From Clusia tigrina (Eukaryota; Arthropoda; Insecta; Diptera; Clusiidae): 64,000 bases of DNA. Shown piece after piece: positions 48,797-61,818 of this stretch; positions within the stretch are counted from its first letter, which is position 1; every line of letters starts with the position of its first letter. Below the pieces are notes generated by a model. It searched no databases and was not told the DNA's origin. It saw only the letters and a program-made list of their open reading frames with translations. Position numbers and translations under genes: made by a program. The stretch is taken from positions 125,115,821-125,179,820 of the forward strand of contig OV050033.1 in NCBI GenBank assembly GCA_920105625.2, given 5' to 3'.

Positions 48797-49440
48797 CAGT
48801 ATTGAATTGTGACAACTGCTTCTAGTTTTAATGTACATAAACAATTCAATACGGAAGTAAATAATTTTAATTCGGAAGATAATAATAATTTTTTAAAAAT
48901 TGTTTTCAATTTTAACTCCATTGTTCATATAAAAAAAAATTGTTTTAATAATTGTCGGTATAATGACTTGTTAGTTGTCAGTGAGAATAGTCATCACACA
49001 TGTGACATACTGTAAACAAATTTTACTGTCCATACAAAAATTCAATATCATTGAAATAGTTTTTTTTTATAAATTTTGTAATTAACATAAATTTAGTTTA
49101 AATAAATTCGTTTGAATTGTTTCTTAATATTGAATTGTTACGTGTCACTTGATGTAGTGAGAACACATGTGACAGTTCAATACTGATGAAATTGTAATAC
49201 CCACTTTATATACATACAAAAATTCAATATTATTGCAACAGTTTTTTAAAATAATTTTTTAATTAATAAATTCGCAGTTAAAACAAATAAGCTTAATTCT
49301 CTCTCAATGTTGAATTGTCACATGTGAGTAGTGTAATAACTACACATGCAACATTTCAATAATGGAAAATACAAATAATACTCGTTTATATTTTGTGTTC
49401 TCATGTTAATAACATACGCCATTTCAATTTAAAGAATTTT
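48797..49440. repeat. Satellite of hairpin units, ~170-180 bp period
   Basis: Inverted pairs of TATTGAATTGT and ACARTTCAATA occur at 48799-48810/48841-48852 (12-bp perfect arms), 49128-49145/49165-49182 and 49308-49330/49338-49361. A degraded pair lies around 48972-49014. Right arms are ~160-180 bp apart. A second marker, CATACAAAAATTCAATAT, recurs at 49031 and 49213. Two hairpins carry a CACATGTG palindrome adjacent to the arm. The units thus combine a ~55-60 nt hairpin with an AT-rich spacer. Confidence 0.82.
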
Positions 49441-50713
49441 CCAATATTAAATAAGAACAAGTGCCTATAAAAATCCGCATACGTAGACCAGTTCAATATT
49501 AACTCCAATTTAATTCTCAGTTTAGGTTCCAAGTGTACTTAAATCTACTTTATTTGATTATATCTTGGAAATTCAATAACGCCGCGTAGAAAACTGCATA
49601 AAAATACCTCAGTAGTGAAATATCCTTTTTATCTAAGGATCTATTTTGCCGTACCTTTCCCTCTGTGCCTGGCTATGTGTATCTTATTCTGCCGCTGTCC
49701 GCTGTCAATGCGTCATTCTGCAATTGTGTAATTAATTTTTATAATTTGCTATTTTTCAATTCATCTTTTCGCTTTTGTGAATTACACATTTAAGAGAGGT
49801 AGAAAAGAAAACGCCACAACAGCGGCAACAACGCACCTTGACAAACAGACACCTTTGCACATTAGCGACGCGGGCAACAGCGTGTCACCCTTTCTTGCGC
49901 CGTTGCCAGCCTGAGTCAGAGACGTGCGTGGAGGGTCGCCGTTGTCGGCAATTGCACAAAATCCTACTTACTTGCGCTTTCGCACACTCGTTTGCATACG
50001 TGAACATGTCCTGCAGGCGAGTATCCTTTTTACTACGCCAGCGTTGTTAGTTGATTAGACCTTTTTATTCGCACCAACCGTACTGGGTGCTGCCGCTCGA
50101 TCACAATCGTGCATTTCAATAAATGCTTTTATTACATTTCTATGCGAGTGTTGGTGTGTGTGAGAGTGTTGTACACATCCACACAGTTAAATATCCTTTT
50201 TACTGCAAAGGTTGTTGCCTCGCCTTGTGGCTGGCATTTTCTTTAAGGTAGCTACACTCTCAATGGCGTCACCTTTCAATAGCCGCGCTTGTAGGGGTAA
50301 ACTGCATGTATTTAAATAATAATAATCATCTTCGTCTCCACATAATCATAGCCGTCTACGGAACTGAACTTACTGCAAGGACATCTGCCATGAGTTTCAA
50401 TTTTATTTTTTGATTTCATATTTCGCTGCTCAAGGAAAGTGGAAATACAGTTGCTTAATTTATGCAAAATATGTTTATGTAGGAAGAGGGCTATGGTGCA
50501 TGGGGATGTGCGTGTGTGTGTGTATTATTCTAGATTCGATAATCGCAACATTAAAAAAGATTTTCATTTCTGATGTTTTGAGGATATTCACTTTTCGCTA
50601 ACGCAGAACATTCGTTTGTTTAAAGGGCATAGGGAAGGGGATGCATACGGCATATTGTCACGTAAGGAACTCATTAGGAAAAGACGCTGAAATTTTCCTT
50701 GTGAAGGCGGTGT
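49441..50713. other. Unique island
   Basis: Non-repetitive. Two further TTCAATA motifs (near 49490 and 49571) may be the last decayed boxes of the preceding array. A GT run lies near 50508-50522. No gene is seen. Confidence 0.35.
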
Positions 50714-51460
50714 TTAGTGGAAGACCTCTGGACCCCTCTGAAGGTAGCCTTGAACGGCTCTAAACCACTTCCGTATTGACAGCTTTACACCTGATAACAT
50801 CGTCCTGTGTTCTCTTAATGAAAAGGCATCTCCGAGCAAGACTGAAGAGATCTTGTTACTCCACTGTACTCCACTGAGCATATTCCAGAGGTAAAACAGA
50901 TTGATAAAGAGGCATCTCCGAACAATGCTGAACAGACCTTTTTGCTCCACTAGCATATTTCAGAGGTAAAACAAACTGTTAAATAGGTTTATTTGAACCT
51001 TTTGAATTTCTGTGAACCTAATCTAATCTAAACAAATTGTTCAACATGTTCAACTTTGTGAATGCAACTGTGTTTGTTTTTCTATGCCAAAGTTGTTCCA
51101 GGGGTAAAATAGATTATTGAACACATTTATCTTACTAAATGCTGTTAACAGTTTGTTGAATGAGTTTAACTGAAGCATTTAGCGTGATTGTCTGTGCTCC
51201 AGAGATAAAAAGGTTTGTTAAAGGTAATTGACTGATCTTTTTAACTTCTCTGAACCTCTTTCAATGATAAAAGGAATGTGGAAGGAATTTATCTGAATGC
51301 TGCTCTAAACCTGTTCCGGTTGCAGAACATATTCTTGAACGCATTTAACTTTCCAGAACCTGATTAACACTTGGTTGAATGAGTTTAACTGAAGTCTAAT
51401 AATGTGATTGAATGTGCCCCAGAGGTAAAATGGATTGTTAAACCGCCACTCGAAGACTGC
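50714..51460. repeat. Decayed AGAGGTAAAACAGATTGTT repeat
   Basis: AGAGGTAAAAYAGATTGWTWAA variants recur near 50886, 50962, 51112 (GGGGTAAAATAGATT), 51203 and 51420, with TCTGAACCT and CATTTAWCT blocks between them. An 80-codon frame at 50714-50956 (-) derives from this repeat. Confidence 0.75.
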
Positions 51461-51739
51461 AAAATGGAGCGATGAAACATTAATGAGTGTAGTAGGTTTA
51501 GGTTTAGTAGATATAGTACTGAATTAACTCATAAACCAACTTTTTTAAATCAGGTTCCACATTTTTATTTAAATTCTCAGTTTTTCTAAGTAGATCCCAC
51601 CTTCAACGCGAAGAAGATACCTACTATTTAATATTCAAATGGAGGTCGATAACAGATTTTTAATTTCTAAGACTTTCTTTAATAATTAATACTGTTTATA
51701 ATTTATATTATTTTATTATCTTTTCATTATTTACTTGTT
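51461..51739. other. AT-rich spacer
   Basis: No gene or distinct repeat unit is seen. The sequence becomes progressively AT-richer toward the next array. Confidence 0.3.
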
Positions 51740-52175
51740 TAATTCCAGAAATATTTATTTTTAAATTATTTAAAATATATTTTTATTATATATTAATTAT
51801 CTCTTAAATCATTTATTCAACAATTTCTAACATTTTTTTTTAATTAAAGATTGTTAAAATTTACATATTTATTTTTATTTACTTATTAATCAATTTCTAA
51901 AATTATTTATTTAATTAAATATTTTGAAAATTATTTATATTTTTATTTTTATTTATTTGTCATCAATTTCTAAAATTATTTATTTAATTAAATATTTCCA
52001 AAATTATTTATATATTAATTTTTATTTATTTATTAAGTAAAATCTAAAATTATTTATTTAATTAAAAATTTTTATAATTAATTATATATTTATTCACTTA
52101 TTTATTAGTTTCTAAAACTATTTATTCAAGTAAACATTTCTAAATTTATTTATATACTTATTTTTTTATTATTTA
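51740..52175. repeat. AT-rich ~73-bp tandem repeat
   Basis: CTAAAATTATTTATTTAATT begins at 51897, 51970 and 52044, with a variant at 52112 (steps 73, 74 and 68 bp). Upstream decayed copies reach ~51740. Nearly pure A/T. Confidence 0.85.
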
Positions 52176-53772
52176 TTTCACTAAAGCAAAAATAATAACA
52201 AATAAAAATTTCATTACACAATTTTTAAGGCAAAGCAAATTATTTATTTTTGTAAAAATCTTATCTGCAATGAATGAGATAATAAATTTTAAAGCATCAT
52301 AAAAATAGTTGGAATGTCTCGGAGCAATACGTGTGTCTCAATTTGTCATAGAATTAAGCGTAGAAAACTAGCTGCGTTACACTTGTGTAGGTATGAGGAC
52401 AGTTATAATTTTAGCTTATATGACAACAGCCAGTGAAACACTGCGGACACATACAAAAATGCTGTGTACTTAGACAAAAACGTTGAAAGTTTTTATTTTA
52501 TTATTAATAAAAATTTTGTGTATGAAAATATTTCGTTAATTTTGTGTTAATTTGCTTAAGTGTTACAATGCTTTTAAATGATTTTTACTTTACTCTTCGC
52601 CCTTGCCTAAAGAAGAAATTCTTCATACAAAATCTCCCTTCTTAAGATTAGACCCCATCTTATTCTCAGCATAGAATACTCATACATATGTAAGTACATA
52701 AGGATTTAAAAAAGCATGTATTTGTGTGTGTGTGTTTGCTCACATTGCCCCATTCGTCAATAATTGCTCCAAATCACCTGTGACGAGTTATAAACTACGC
52801 CTTTCCATTAAACGCATGCTGCTGCTGCGCTGCCCTTACTTCTTCACTATTTCCACCATTTAACTCAGTCTGCTGCTAGCAAACACACTCTTAGCAAGTC
52901 ACACCTGAAAAGCAAAAACAAAACGCACACAAAAAACTCACACACACGACAAGATAAAGAGAAAAACACATCCAGCTCATAAATAAAAGTCATAATTTCA
53001 ATCATAATAAAAATTCACGTAGCAGTCCAAGCAGCCACAAGCGCAAAAACACAACCAAACGCCAACAACAACAAAAAAAGATAAGAAAAAAATAAACCAA
53101 AAACACAATCGTGCGAGCTCTTTCCCACCTCATACCAAAGGACCGAGTAACCGCATTGGAAATGACTCAAACGCTCGCTTGCTCGCTTATTTCGCTCATG
53201 CACTCTTGGCAATCGCATATTATAAAAATTCAATGGCGAACGAACGAGCGAGCAACGAATGTACGCACGAGCTCAGCCAAACACACAATATACAATAACA
53301 ACAACAACATCAGCAATACAACATATACAAGGTACGCTGACAGTGTTGATGATGATTATGATGTTGTTGTTGTTGCAGCGAAGGCGACACTTTTTGTTAT
53401 TGCCACGGTGTTGATGTATTTATTGTTGTTGTAGTTGTTTTTATGATTGGGCTTCGTTCCTGCTTATTATAGATGATGTTTTCTTGTTGCTATTCCTGCC
53501 AGTGTTGTTGTTGTTTGCACGTATGTGACCGACCATAATCGCTGCTCGCCAATCGAATGGGGCGGGGCTTAAATAGATTTCGAGTTGTCCCTGTTCTTGT
53601 TGTTGGTATATTTGTAGCAGTGCATGCATATATTTTTTCTTCGGTTCCTTGCTTTGGGTTTATTACAGAAATTATCGAAAAATGAGCGCTTTTTAATGTG
53701 TGTGTGCAACAAACGCAGAGAGAGGTTTTTAAGAGTAGTGGGGAGGAATTTAAGAGCATTTGTAATAGAAAA
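52176..53772. other. Unique island
   Basis: Non-repetitive; GT and CA microsatellites (52727-52738, 52920-52950), CAA runs near 53298-53312 and TTG runs near 53363-53377. Short frames at 53015-53812 lack domains. No gene is called. Confidence 0.35.
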
Positions 53773-54221
53773 TAAGGTAAATTCTTTTCAATTGTGTTTG
53801 ATTTACGATTGATGCGGAATCCTTTTAAAAATTATTTACTTAAATAATTAAATAATTAAAAATTATTTCATAGTATTATTTATAAAATAATAATTTTTAT
53901 TAAATAATTAAATATGATTTAATAATATTAATATTAAGATTGATTTAAATTTAATAAAATTAATTTATAAGATAAAAATTTAATAAAATAATAGCATTAA
54001 GGTAAATTCTTTTCAATTGTGTTTGATTTACGATTGATGCGGAATCCTTTTAAAAATTATTTACTTAAATAATTAAATAATTAAAAATTATTTCATAGTA
54101 TTATTTATAAAATAATAATTTTTATTAAATAATTAAATATGATTTAATAATATTAATATTAAGATTGATTTAAATTTAATAAAATTAATTTATAAGATAA
54201 AAATTTAATAAAATAATAGCA
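53773..54221. repeat. Identical 225-bp tandem duplication
   Basis: 53773-53996 and 53998-54221 read identically by eye, offset 225 bp. The copy begins with unique sequence (GGTAAATTCTTTTCAATTG) and passes into AT-rich DNA, so it is not a microsatellite expansion. It is very recent, or an assembly duplication. Confidence 0.95.
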
Positions 54222-54262
54222 AATAAATAATTATTATTATACAGAAGTGTTAAAAATATTTA

Positions 54263-55370
<1,108 letters not shown>

Positions 55371-56560
55371 TTCATTTCTCACATCGTTCCGCTGCGACTC
55401 TGAAATGAGTGAAAAATTACTTTTCCAATATTCTCACTCGGTGCTCTCACGCAGCATGGAAGCAGCATGAGTGGTGCACTTCTCCTTCGCTTCTTTTGAT
55501 TTTGTTTGTTTTGGTTTGCATCTTCGTTGCTCCTCTCAATGTTCGGTGTTATCGCTCGTTGTCGCGGCCGCAGTCAACACTGCCGGCCACACATAATTTG
55601 AGGAAAAACCGATCAAAACACTTGTTTCGCAGTACGAAATTTCGGTGGCCGCATTTTCAGTCGTTGATGTAATTTGAATTATTTTGTATATAATTGTTTT
55701 TAGTACTCCTCTCATTTTTCTATGATTTTGAAGTAGTTTTCCTGACGGCTTTGCTTACTTTTATTTATTTGTTGTTTGTTTGTCGTTTCTCTCATCTTTT
55801 TAATTTAATTGCCAGCTGCTTTCGTCTGATGGCTTCGTTCTTGCTTCATGATTGCCACCACCAACAACAACAACAACAACAACAACTCCACCGACATTGC
55901 TGCCGTCACAGAGTTCATTTCACTCCGCGGGACGCCTGCAGTCAACAGCCAGGCCGTCAGTCGCTTTGAAACTATTAAAATTCTTGCTTTGCGTTTGCAA
56001 AAAAATTTTCTGCTCCCTATACAGTTGCTGCTTATCTTTTTTTGTTGTGTTTGGTTGTTGTTGCGAGCTGCTTTGTTGGCTGTTGCAGCGACAAAACGCG
56101 TGCCGGAAGAAAATTCACGGTCGTGTTGTCAACATTGCATGGCGGAGTTGCAACTCGCCTGATTATTGCTGCCTGCCTGCTGAGTCGGTTGTTCGGCGTG
56201 GAAGAGTGGGGCATGGTAATGGCGAAAATGCAAGTCCAGCAGTTGAGTTGTCAAGAGTGGCACGAAAAGCTTCGTGGGAGTATTTGATGGAGACTTCATT
56301 TTATAAGCGGATTGCAATGATTTGAAAATGAAGTGGATTTGTCGATGTCAGTCCGCTGGCGCTGGAGACAACAGAGAGCCACCAAAAGAGAGAGAAATTT
56401 CTTTTGGATGGTGTTATGCAAGCATAGGCAAAACTTAAAGCAAACTTGGAGCTAGATATGTAGGAGTTCGCATGTGTACTGTTTGCGCGCTCAGCTTGAA
56501 GTGACAGCTGTTAGCAATGTGGTGGTCTCTTATGTGTTCGATCACCCTGGTGTATAGAAT
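55371..56560. other. Unique island with CAA run
   Basis: GC content rises sharply after the AT-rich block. (CAA)n lies at 55861-55886, and TTG tracts lie near 56042-56063. Frames at 55694-56325 on both strands have no recognisable domain. No gene is called. Confidence 0.4.
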
Positions 56561-58500
56561 ACTTACTGATATATACAACCCAAAATATGAATATTCCGTA
56601 GGATTTCAATAAAAGTCTTATAAGAAAAGTTAAAAAGAGTTAAAAAACTCAAGGAAAAGTGAAACCAAATTTGGTCAGTATTCTCGTTAGGACCTCCAAA
56701 CTTCCCAATGAAAATATAACTCGCTAGAAGCTCAATTTTGACTATGTTACTTAAAAATAATTTTTGTTAATTCTCTTTTTTTCTGTGGTATGAAAAAAAA
56801 CAACACATAAATCTAATATAAAGGGAAAATGGCTCCGTTATGACACAGTGTGAGTGTCATCACACTACAATGAACATTTGCCACAAATCCTCGCCTGATT
56901 AACCTGTTCAATCAACCGAAGCTCGTTACCCCTTCCACTCGGAGTCGTTTTTGGCTTGCTCTCAATGTATTTCCCTCCCTCTTTAGTCGGATTCCTTACA
57001 AAATGCTCACACACACACACAAACACACATCCCCTCCCAGTGACAAATGTCGATGCCCAATCACTGCCGCTCCAAAGCACCAATCGTAAGTTTTTAAATG
57101 TTTTTCCAATTTTTCTTTCTTCACCGCTCTGCTACAACCAAGTCAAAAGCCGTCCTCGTCGTCGTCGTCGTATACACGCATTTTTTTTTTGTGTTTTTTT
57201 TTCATTTCCAATTTTCTTACACATTCGTTTCAGCGCCACTCACACTCAACAACACACACACGAACGCCACTCATACTGTCGCATCGCATCGCCTCGCAGC
57301 CGAGTCAGTCGGTTCCTCGACAAGCGTGTGCCCCCAGCGAAGCAAGCAGAGCACCAGAGCTCCATCGGTGTGTGTACTCATTCATCCATCGATTGTCAAT
57401 CACATTTAATTCACATGTGCACAAATGAGAAAGAAATATTTTAAAATTTTTTTTCACAATTTTTTATTTTTTTATTTATTTCTTGTTTGGAGCAAGCGGC
57501 GGCGAAACAGCAGCAGCGAAGAGTATAAAAATGTGCTTCATTTCTTCTTTCTTGCAATGCTCCTCCGTACTGCTGGGGAGCATTTTACAACAACAACACT
57601 CCATACCAGAGCGTGAGTGACTGTTGGTGTGTGTGTGTGTCTACAATAACAATACTGCTTGTTAGTTTTTGCTATTGTGTGATTTTGCTTGTGTTTTCTT
57701 TTGTTTATTTTTGTGTATCAGAGAAAAATCGCATTTTCTTCTGTTTTATTGTTGTTTTCTTGCTGTGTTGTTGTTGTTGATGTCAAAGCAAAGGGAGTTG
57801 AGTGGAGGAGTTCGTTTAACAACGCTCTGACTCCGCATGCCTCCCCATGAAAGTAGTTTTCCTAGCTGATTAAAGTGATGAACTTAATCGCATTATGGTG
57901 GCATCAAATGTGGCCTGTGAGAGTATGTAGCTACCAAGATTGTAGGTGCTGCGCTGGTTAAATCTTTATGTATGAGCTGGGCATGGCAATAGAAACGAGT
58001 ATGACGGTTTATAGAAGGAAGTCACAGATAATGTGAACATATGGTTAAAGGGCGATGCCATTTATGGGCCTCAACTGATGAGCATATAACGAGAAGAAGG
58101 GTCAGATACAAATTATTCAAATTGACAGGCTATTTGTGCATATTGAAAATGGGAATGGGATACAATATAGAAGAATGATCAGTTCGCGCTGGTATTTATG
58201 TAACTCAGTTGGTATTATATAAATTCGCCGTAAAGAAGATTCTCAGATAAGATTCAAATTCAAACTGAGTCCAATTTTTGATAAACTACTTATTCCTATA
58301 TCTTTAATATAATTGAATAGTACAATTTAAGGCTGTATGGCCAGATTGGGCAGTCAATTGTGGGGATTAGTTGACTACAAAATAATCACAAAAAGAAAAA
58401 GACATATGACAGCATATTTATTGTTTAAACCACATTCATATATTAGCAGGGTTATCTACTTATAAACCTAATTAAAATGTTTTATGAAGAAGCAGAGAAA
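56561..58500. other. Unique sequence with CA and GT runs
   Basis: (CA)n at about 57007-57030, short CA runs near 57240-57262 and GT near 57627-57640. Three frames overlap at 56956-57444, all low complexity. No gene is called. Confidence 0.35.
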
Positions 58501-58890
58501 TTTGCAACGCTTGTGTGTAACTTTCAAACATACTATGTACATATGTAAATACGGATTAGGCCTATCAACATTGGTACCCTTGTGTTTATTGTGAAACCGG
58601 TGTGAGGTACCGTAAACTCTGGAAGAAATTTAATTAATTCCAACCAATTTCTTCGGGCACATCCATACTAACATATGTGCCTATTGGTTCTATTCATAAT
58701 GCTCACTTGTACATTAACTGAAACCGGTCTTAGACTGAAGAATATAATTTTAATTACTTTACTCTAAACTCCTTGTGTATCATGTACATATGCACCCTTT
58801 TAGCCTAGACACATTCGTACTATTGTGCCTTGGAACCCACCTAATTAACATAACATTGGAACTATTTCACCGGCTTTCTTTTTGAAAACA
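58501..58890. repeat. Decayed ~137-bp tandem repeat
   Basis: AACCGGT lies near 58596 and 58732 and CACCGGCT near 58869. Each is preceded in order by a TACATATG/ACATATGTG block and a CTTGTGT/CTTGTAC block. Three diverged copies. Confidence 0.65.
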
Positions 58891-60502
58891 CTAGATTAGC
58901 GGGTATCGGTAAAGAACATGTTGTTTGGTATGGGTTCAATGGATATGTCTGTTTCTATTAAGAAGCTTTAAGAATTATTGACCTCCAAATTTGAGTTATA
59001 CATAAGTTAGTTGTTGAGTACCTACAAGTTCGCTCTTCAAATTGTATCTTTAGATTACAATAATTATGTATGTATGCTTCTAAGCTGCTTCCTTAGAGAT
59101 TAATTCAATTTTGAAATCATATTTATTCAGAATTTAGTAAGAATCATATTATATTTTATTTGTTTTATCATATTTTAGGTACCTCTGATTATATCTTCCC
59201 ACATAAAATCACAAATATTTCTTTTAATCCCCAGCATTCACCATCTTCAACTTTTGATTTTAAATCCCATGCTTTCCAATCACCGCCATTACCGTCTGTC
59301 GCACAACAAAGCAAAGAAATGTACTCATTAAAGGAAAAAACAAAAAAACAAAGGCGCTGCTACACTCAAAAGTGCAGCGCATATTTTCACTCAATGCTCA
59401 ATAAACCTAAGAGCAATAAAAAGTAAAACCAAAAAAAAATCTAAAAAAAACAGCAAAAATAAAGAGAAGAAAAACACAGCTCAAGAAAAATCCACTGCAA
59501 CGAACGATTTTCTATAATTTTCCGCCAACTACAATATCAACAACAACAACAACAACAACACGAGTCACACCGCTCCAGCTCGCACTCTCAAGCAATAAGA
59601 AAAAACCAAAACGTATTGAATATATGCAACAAACACACAAACCTGCATACACCCATAACAGCTACAAAAACAACAACAAGAACCAGAAAAAAATTCAAGC
59701 AATTCCCGCTTACAAATGCGACAGAATGAAACAGCAAACCAACAAAAATCCAATGAATGAATTTCAATACATGCATCTGACAGTTAACAAAAACAAAAAC
59801 AAAAAGAAAAAACCAACATACAAAAAATATCAAGAGAGCACGAAGGCAGAGGAAGAGAATAAGCAGCACGCTCGCAGCCACTGAGCGAGCGCAGCATTGA
59901 GCGCAAAAAAATCAAACTATACAAATCGAAGGAAAGCGGTAATAGCGACCAGCAACAACAGTAAAAAAATCAAATTCAAAAGCAAAGGAACAAAGACAAT
60001 GCACCAAGAGTGAGTGTAGTACGTACGAAGTACTCACACGAGAGCGAGTTAATAGCCAGTAACGTGAGCGAATCAATATGATTTTGTTGTGTTGGCTGGA
60101 TGGCTGGAGTGTGTAGGCAAAAATGCAGCAAAATCAAAAGCAAAAACAACAAAAGCAACAACAACTGCAAATCAAACAAAATGCAGAAGAATTGCTGCGA
60201 AACAGAATTCTCCAATGTTGTTGGCTCGCTGGCTGGTTGGATTTGGTTTGTACTCCAGCGTCATAGCCAGCCACCGAGCCACCGAGCCAGCCAGCGAGCG
60301 AGCGAGCGCATGAACGAAGCGAGACGAGCAGCAACAAACACAACACAAAAAATCAAACGAGCGACACCGTACAACTCGCTCATAAAACCGTACACACGCA
60401 CGTACACACACACTCACTAACACTCGCATACATGCATACACCAACAACTCACACTGGCTGTCTCCTGCGGACTTGTGTGCGCTTCGTTAATGTTCGATTT
60501 GT
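58891..60502. promoter_or_regulatory. Proximal upstream region of the putative cut gene
   Basis: Unique sequence immediately 5' of the putative transcription start. It contains TTCCCACA at 59196-59203, (CAA)n at 59538-59560 and CAA/AAAC-rich DNA. At 60262-60320 there is a CGAGCCAGC/GAGCGAGCGAGC tract. Frames of 70-106 codons on both strands translate these repeats. Its promoter role is inferred from position only. Confidence 0.4.
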
Positions 60503-60508
60503 TCAGTC
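60503..60508 (+). promoter_or_regulatory. Candidate initiator (TCAGTC)
   Basis: TTCAGTC matches the insect Inr TCAKTY, with +1 at A60505. No TATA box is seen around 60475, and the sequence at +28 to +33 (ACATCT) does not fit a DPE, so support is weak. It would give a leader of about 1.2 kb if unspliced. Confidence 0.25.
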
Positions 60509-60772
60509 ATCAGCTGAATTCGTGACAGGCAACATCTTATTAGATTAAAGTTGCGCTGTCGGTTGCATACACGACGAAACCGAACAAGAAGCAGAACAAC
60601 AACAAATTAACTGATTTTAATTAATTGCGTAGAGCATAAATAAATTGGTTTTTAATTTTTTTCGGAAATTTCTTTTCGTACATATTTGTTCGTGACGAGC
60701 CTTAGCACGGCATTAATTAAAATTAATTAATTAATGCGTAGTTTTATCTGTGTGTGAAATTAATAAAGAAAA

Positions 60773-60820
60773 ATGGCCACAGTTAAGCATGAAAAACAAA
60801 AACAAAGTGCACAAGTGTAA
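60773..60820 (+). CDS. Upstream ORF, 15 codons
   Basis: ATG at 60773 in a favourable context (AAAATGG), stop TAA at 60818-60820, peptide MATVKHEKQKQSAQV. If the leader is transcribed as proposed, it could lower initiation at the cut ATG. Not recognised as a conserved peptide. Confidence 0.3.
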   Translation: MATVKHEKQKQSAQV

Positions 60821-61334
60821 AGCCGAGAAAGAAGAAGAAGCCGCAGCAGCAGCAGCGAGAAAAAGTTTTCATATATTTTTTCCTCCAATTGCATAAAATT
60901 ATAGAAATATATTAATTATGTGTAAATTAAATGATAGAAATTTTGAAACGATTGATTGAGATTGTGCCGCTTTAATTAAAATGCCGTTACTGCCCGTTTA
61001 AACACTGTAACAATAAAATAACAACAACCGCCAAGAGTGCATCCATTGATGCGGGATCTAAGAAGCCGCAAATTATAACGCTAAAAATAATGCATTAAAT
61101 AAATAAAAATCTGATTGGAAGTGAGAGAAGGAAATAATTTCGATTACTATGTGCAGCTTAATTTTGAAATGATTTTGCAGGGGCAAAAAACCCTTTCAAG
61201 TTAAGTTTGAAAATCGAAAAAATTGCAGCAAGTGAGAAGAAAAGAAATTTTTTGTTTTAATAAATAATATTCACAATTTTGTTTTTTTTCTGTGTTTATT
61301 TATAACTGAAAAAAATAAAAAAAAACGTGTGTAA

Positions 61335-61388
61335 ATGGCAAAATTTAAATTCAAAACAGCGCTTAACAATTTAATTTATTGCCGCTAA
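61335..61388 (+). CDS. Upstream ORF, 17 codons
   Basis: ATG at 61335 in context TAAATGG, stop TAA at 61386-61388, peptide MAKFKFKTALNNLIYCR. It is in a different frame from the main CDS and ends 310 bp before it. Its role depends on the actual transcript. Confidence 0.3.
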   Translation: MAKFKFKTALNNLIYCR

Positions 61389-61698
61389 ATTGAAGTGTAC
61401 TTTTAATATTGCATACAACAACAACAAGAAAAACACAAACAAACTGGATTCGTTAACCAGCGACATTAGCATTAACGCCAGCGCCAACACCACCATCGCC
61501 ACCGCCAACAACAACAGCGGCAAGAATATTAATAGCAACAATCGCAACAGCAACAACAAGGAAGCAACAACCAACAAATCATCGGCTTTGCTGAGGCAGA
61601 GCGATTTTGTTGCTGCCGCTGCCGCTGTTGCTGTTGCTGCCGTTAGTACCGCTACGCCGACATCTTTAGCCAACTACACCGCCACAAATAGCAGCCGA

Positions 61699-61818
61699 AT
61701 GCAGCCACAATTGCCACAAGCAGCCGGGACAGCCGATATGGATTTGACGGCTGTTCAATCTATGGATTGGTTTTTCAAAAAGGAGCAAATCTATTTATTG
61801 GCACAATTTTGGCAACAG
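61699..61818 (+). CDS. ct: First coding exon of homeobox protein Cut
   Basis: Forty codons starting MQPQLPQAAGTADMD and ending LLAQFWQQ, followed directly by the donor CAG|GTAAGT (phase 0) at 61819. The peptide closely matches the N-terminus of Drosophila Cut as I remember it, with small differences after AVQS. Cut is a nuclear CUX-family transcription factor with three CUT repeats and a homeodomain, needed for external sensory organs, the wing margin and other tissues. Only the extreme N-terminus lies here; DNA-binding domains are downstream. ATG 61699 is the first in-frame ATG after the TAA at 61372. Its context (CCGAATGC) is not strong, and an in-frame Met at 61738 is an alternative. Confidence 0.88.

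Larger units (their letters stand above)
60505..61698 (+). other. Putative long 5' leader of cut with uORFs
   Basis: Sequence between the candidate start site and the first coding ATG. It is A-rich, with CAA/CAG runs that are in-frame-open before the CDS (TAA at 61372-61374, then open but without ATG until 61699). Several short uORFs end before the CDS. Whether the leader is spliced is unknown; a TTTTGCAG near 61180 could be an acceptor. Confidence 0.45.

Noticed and set aside
61390..61698. N-terminal extension of Cut in the same frame, rich in Asn, Thr and Ala
   Set aside because: The frame is open but has no ATG before 61699; the apparent start at 61390 is TTG. It is better read as leader containing CAA/GCN repeats, and 61699 agrees with the Drosophila start.
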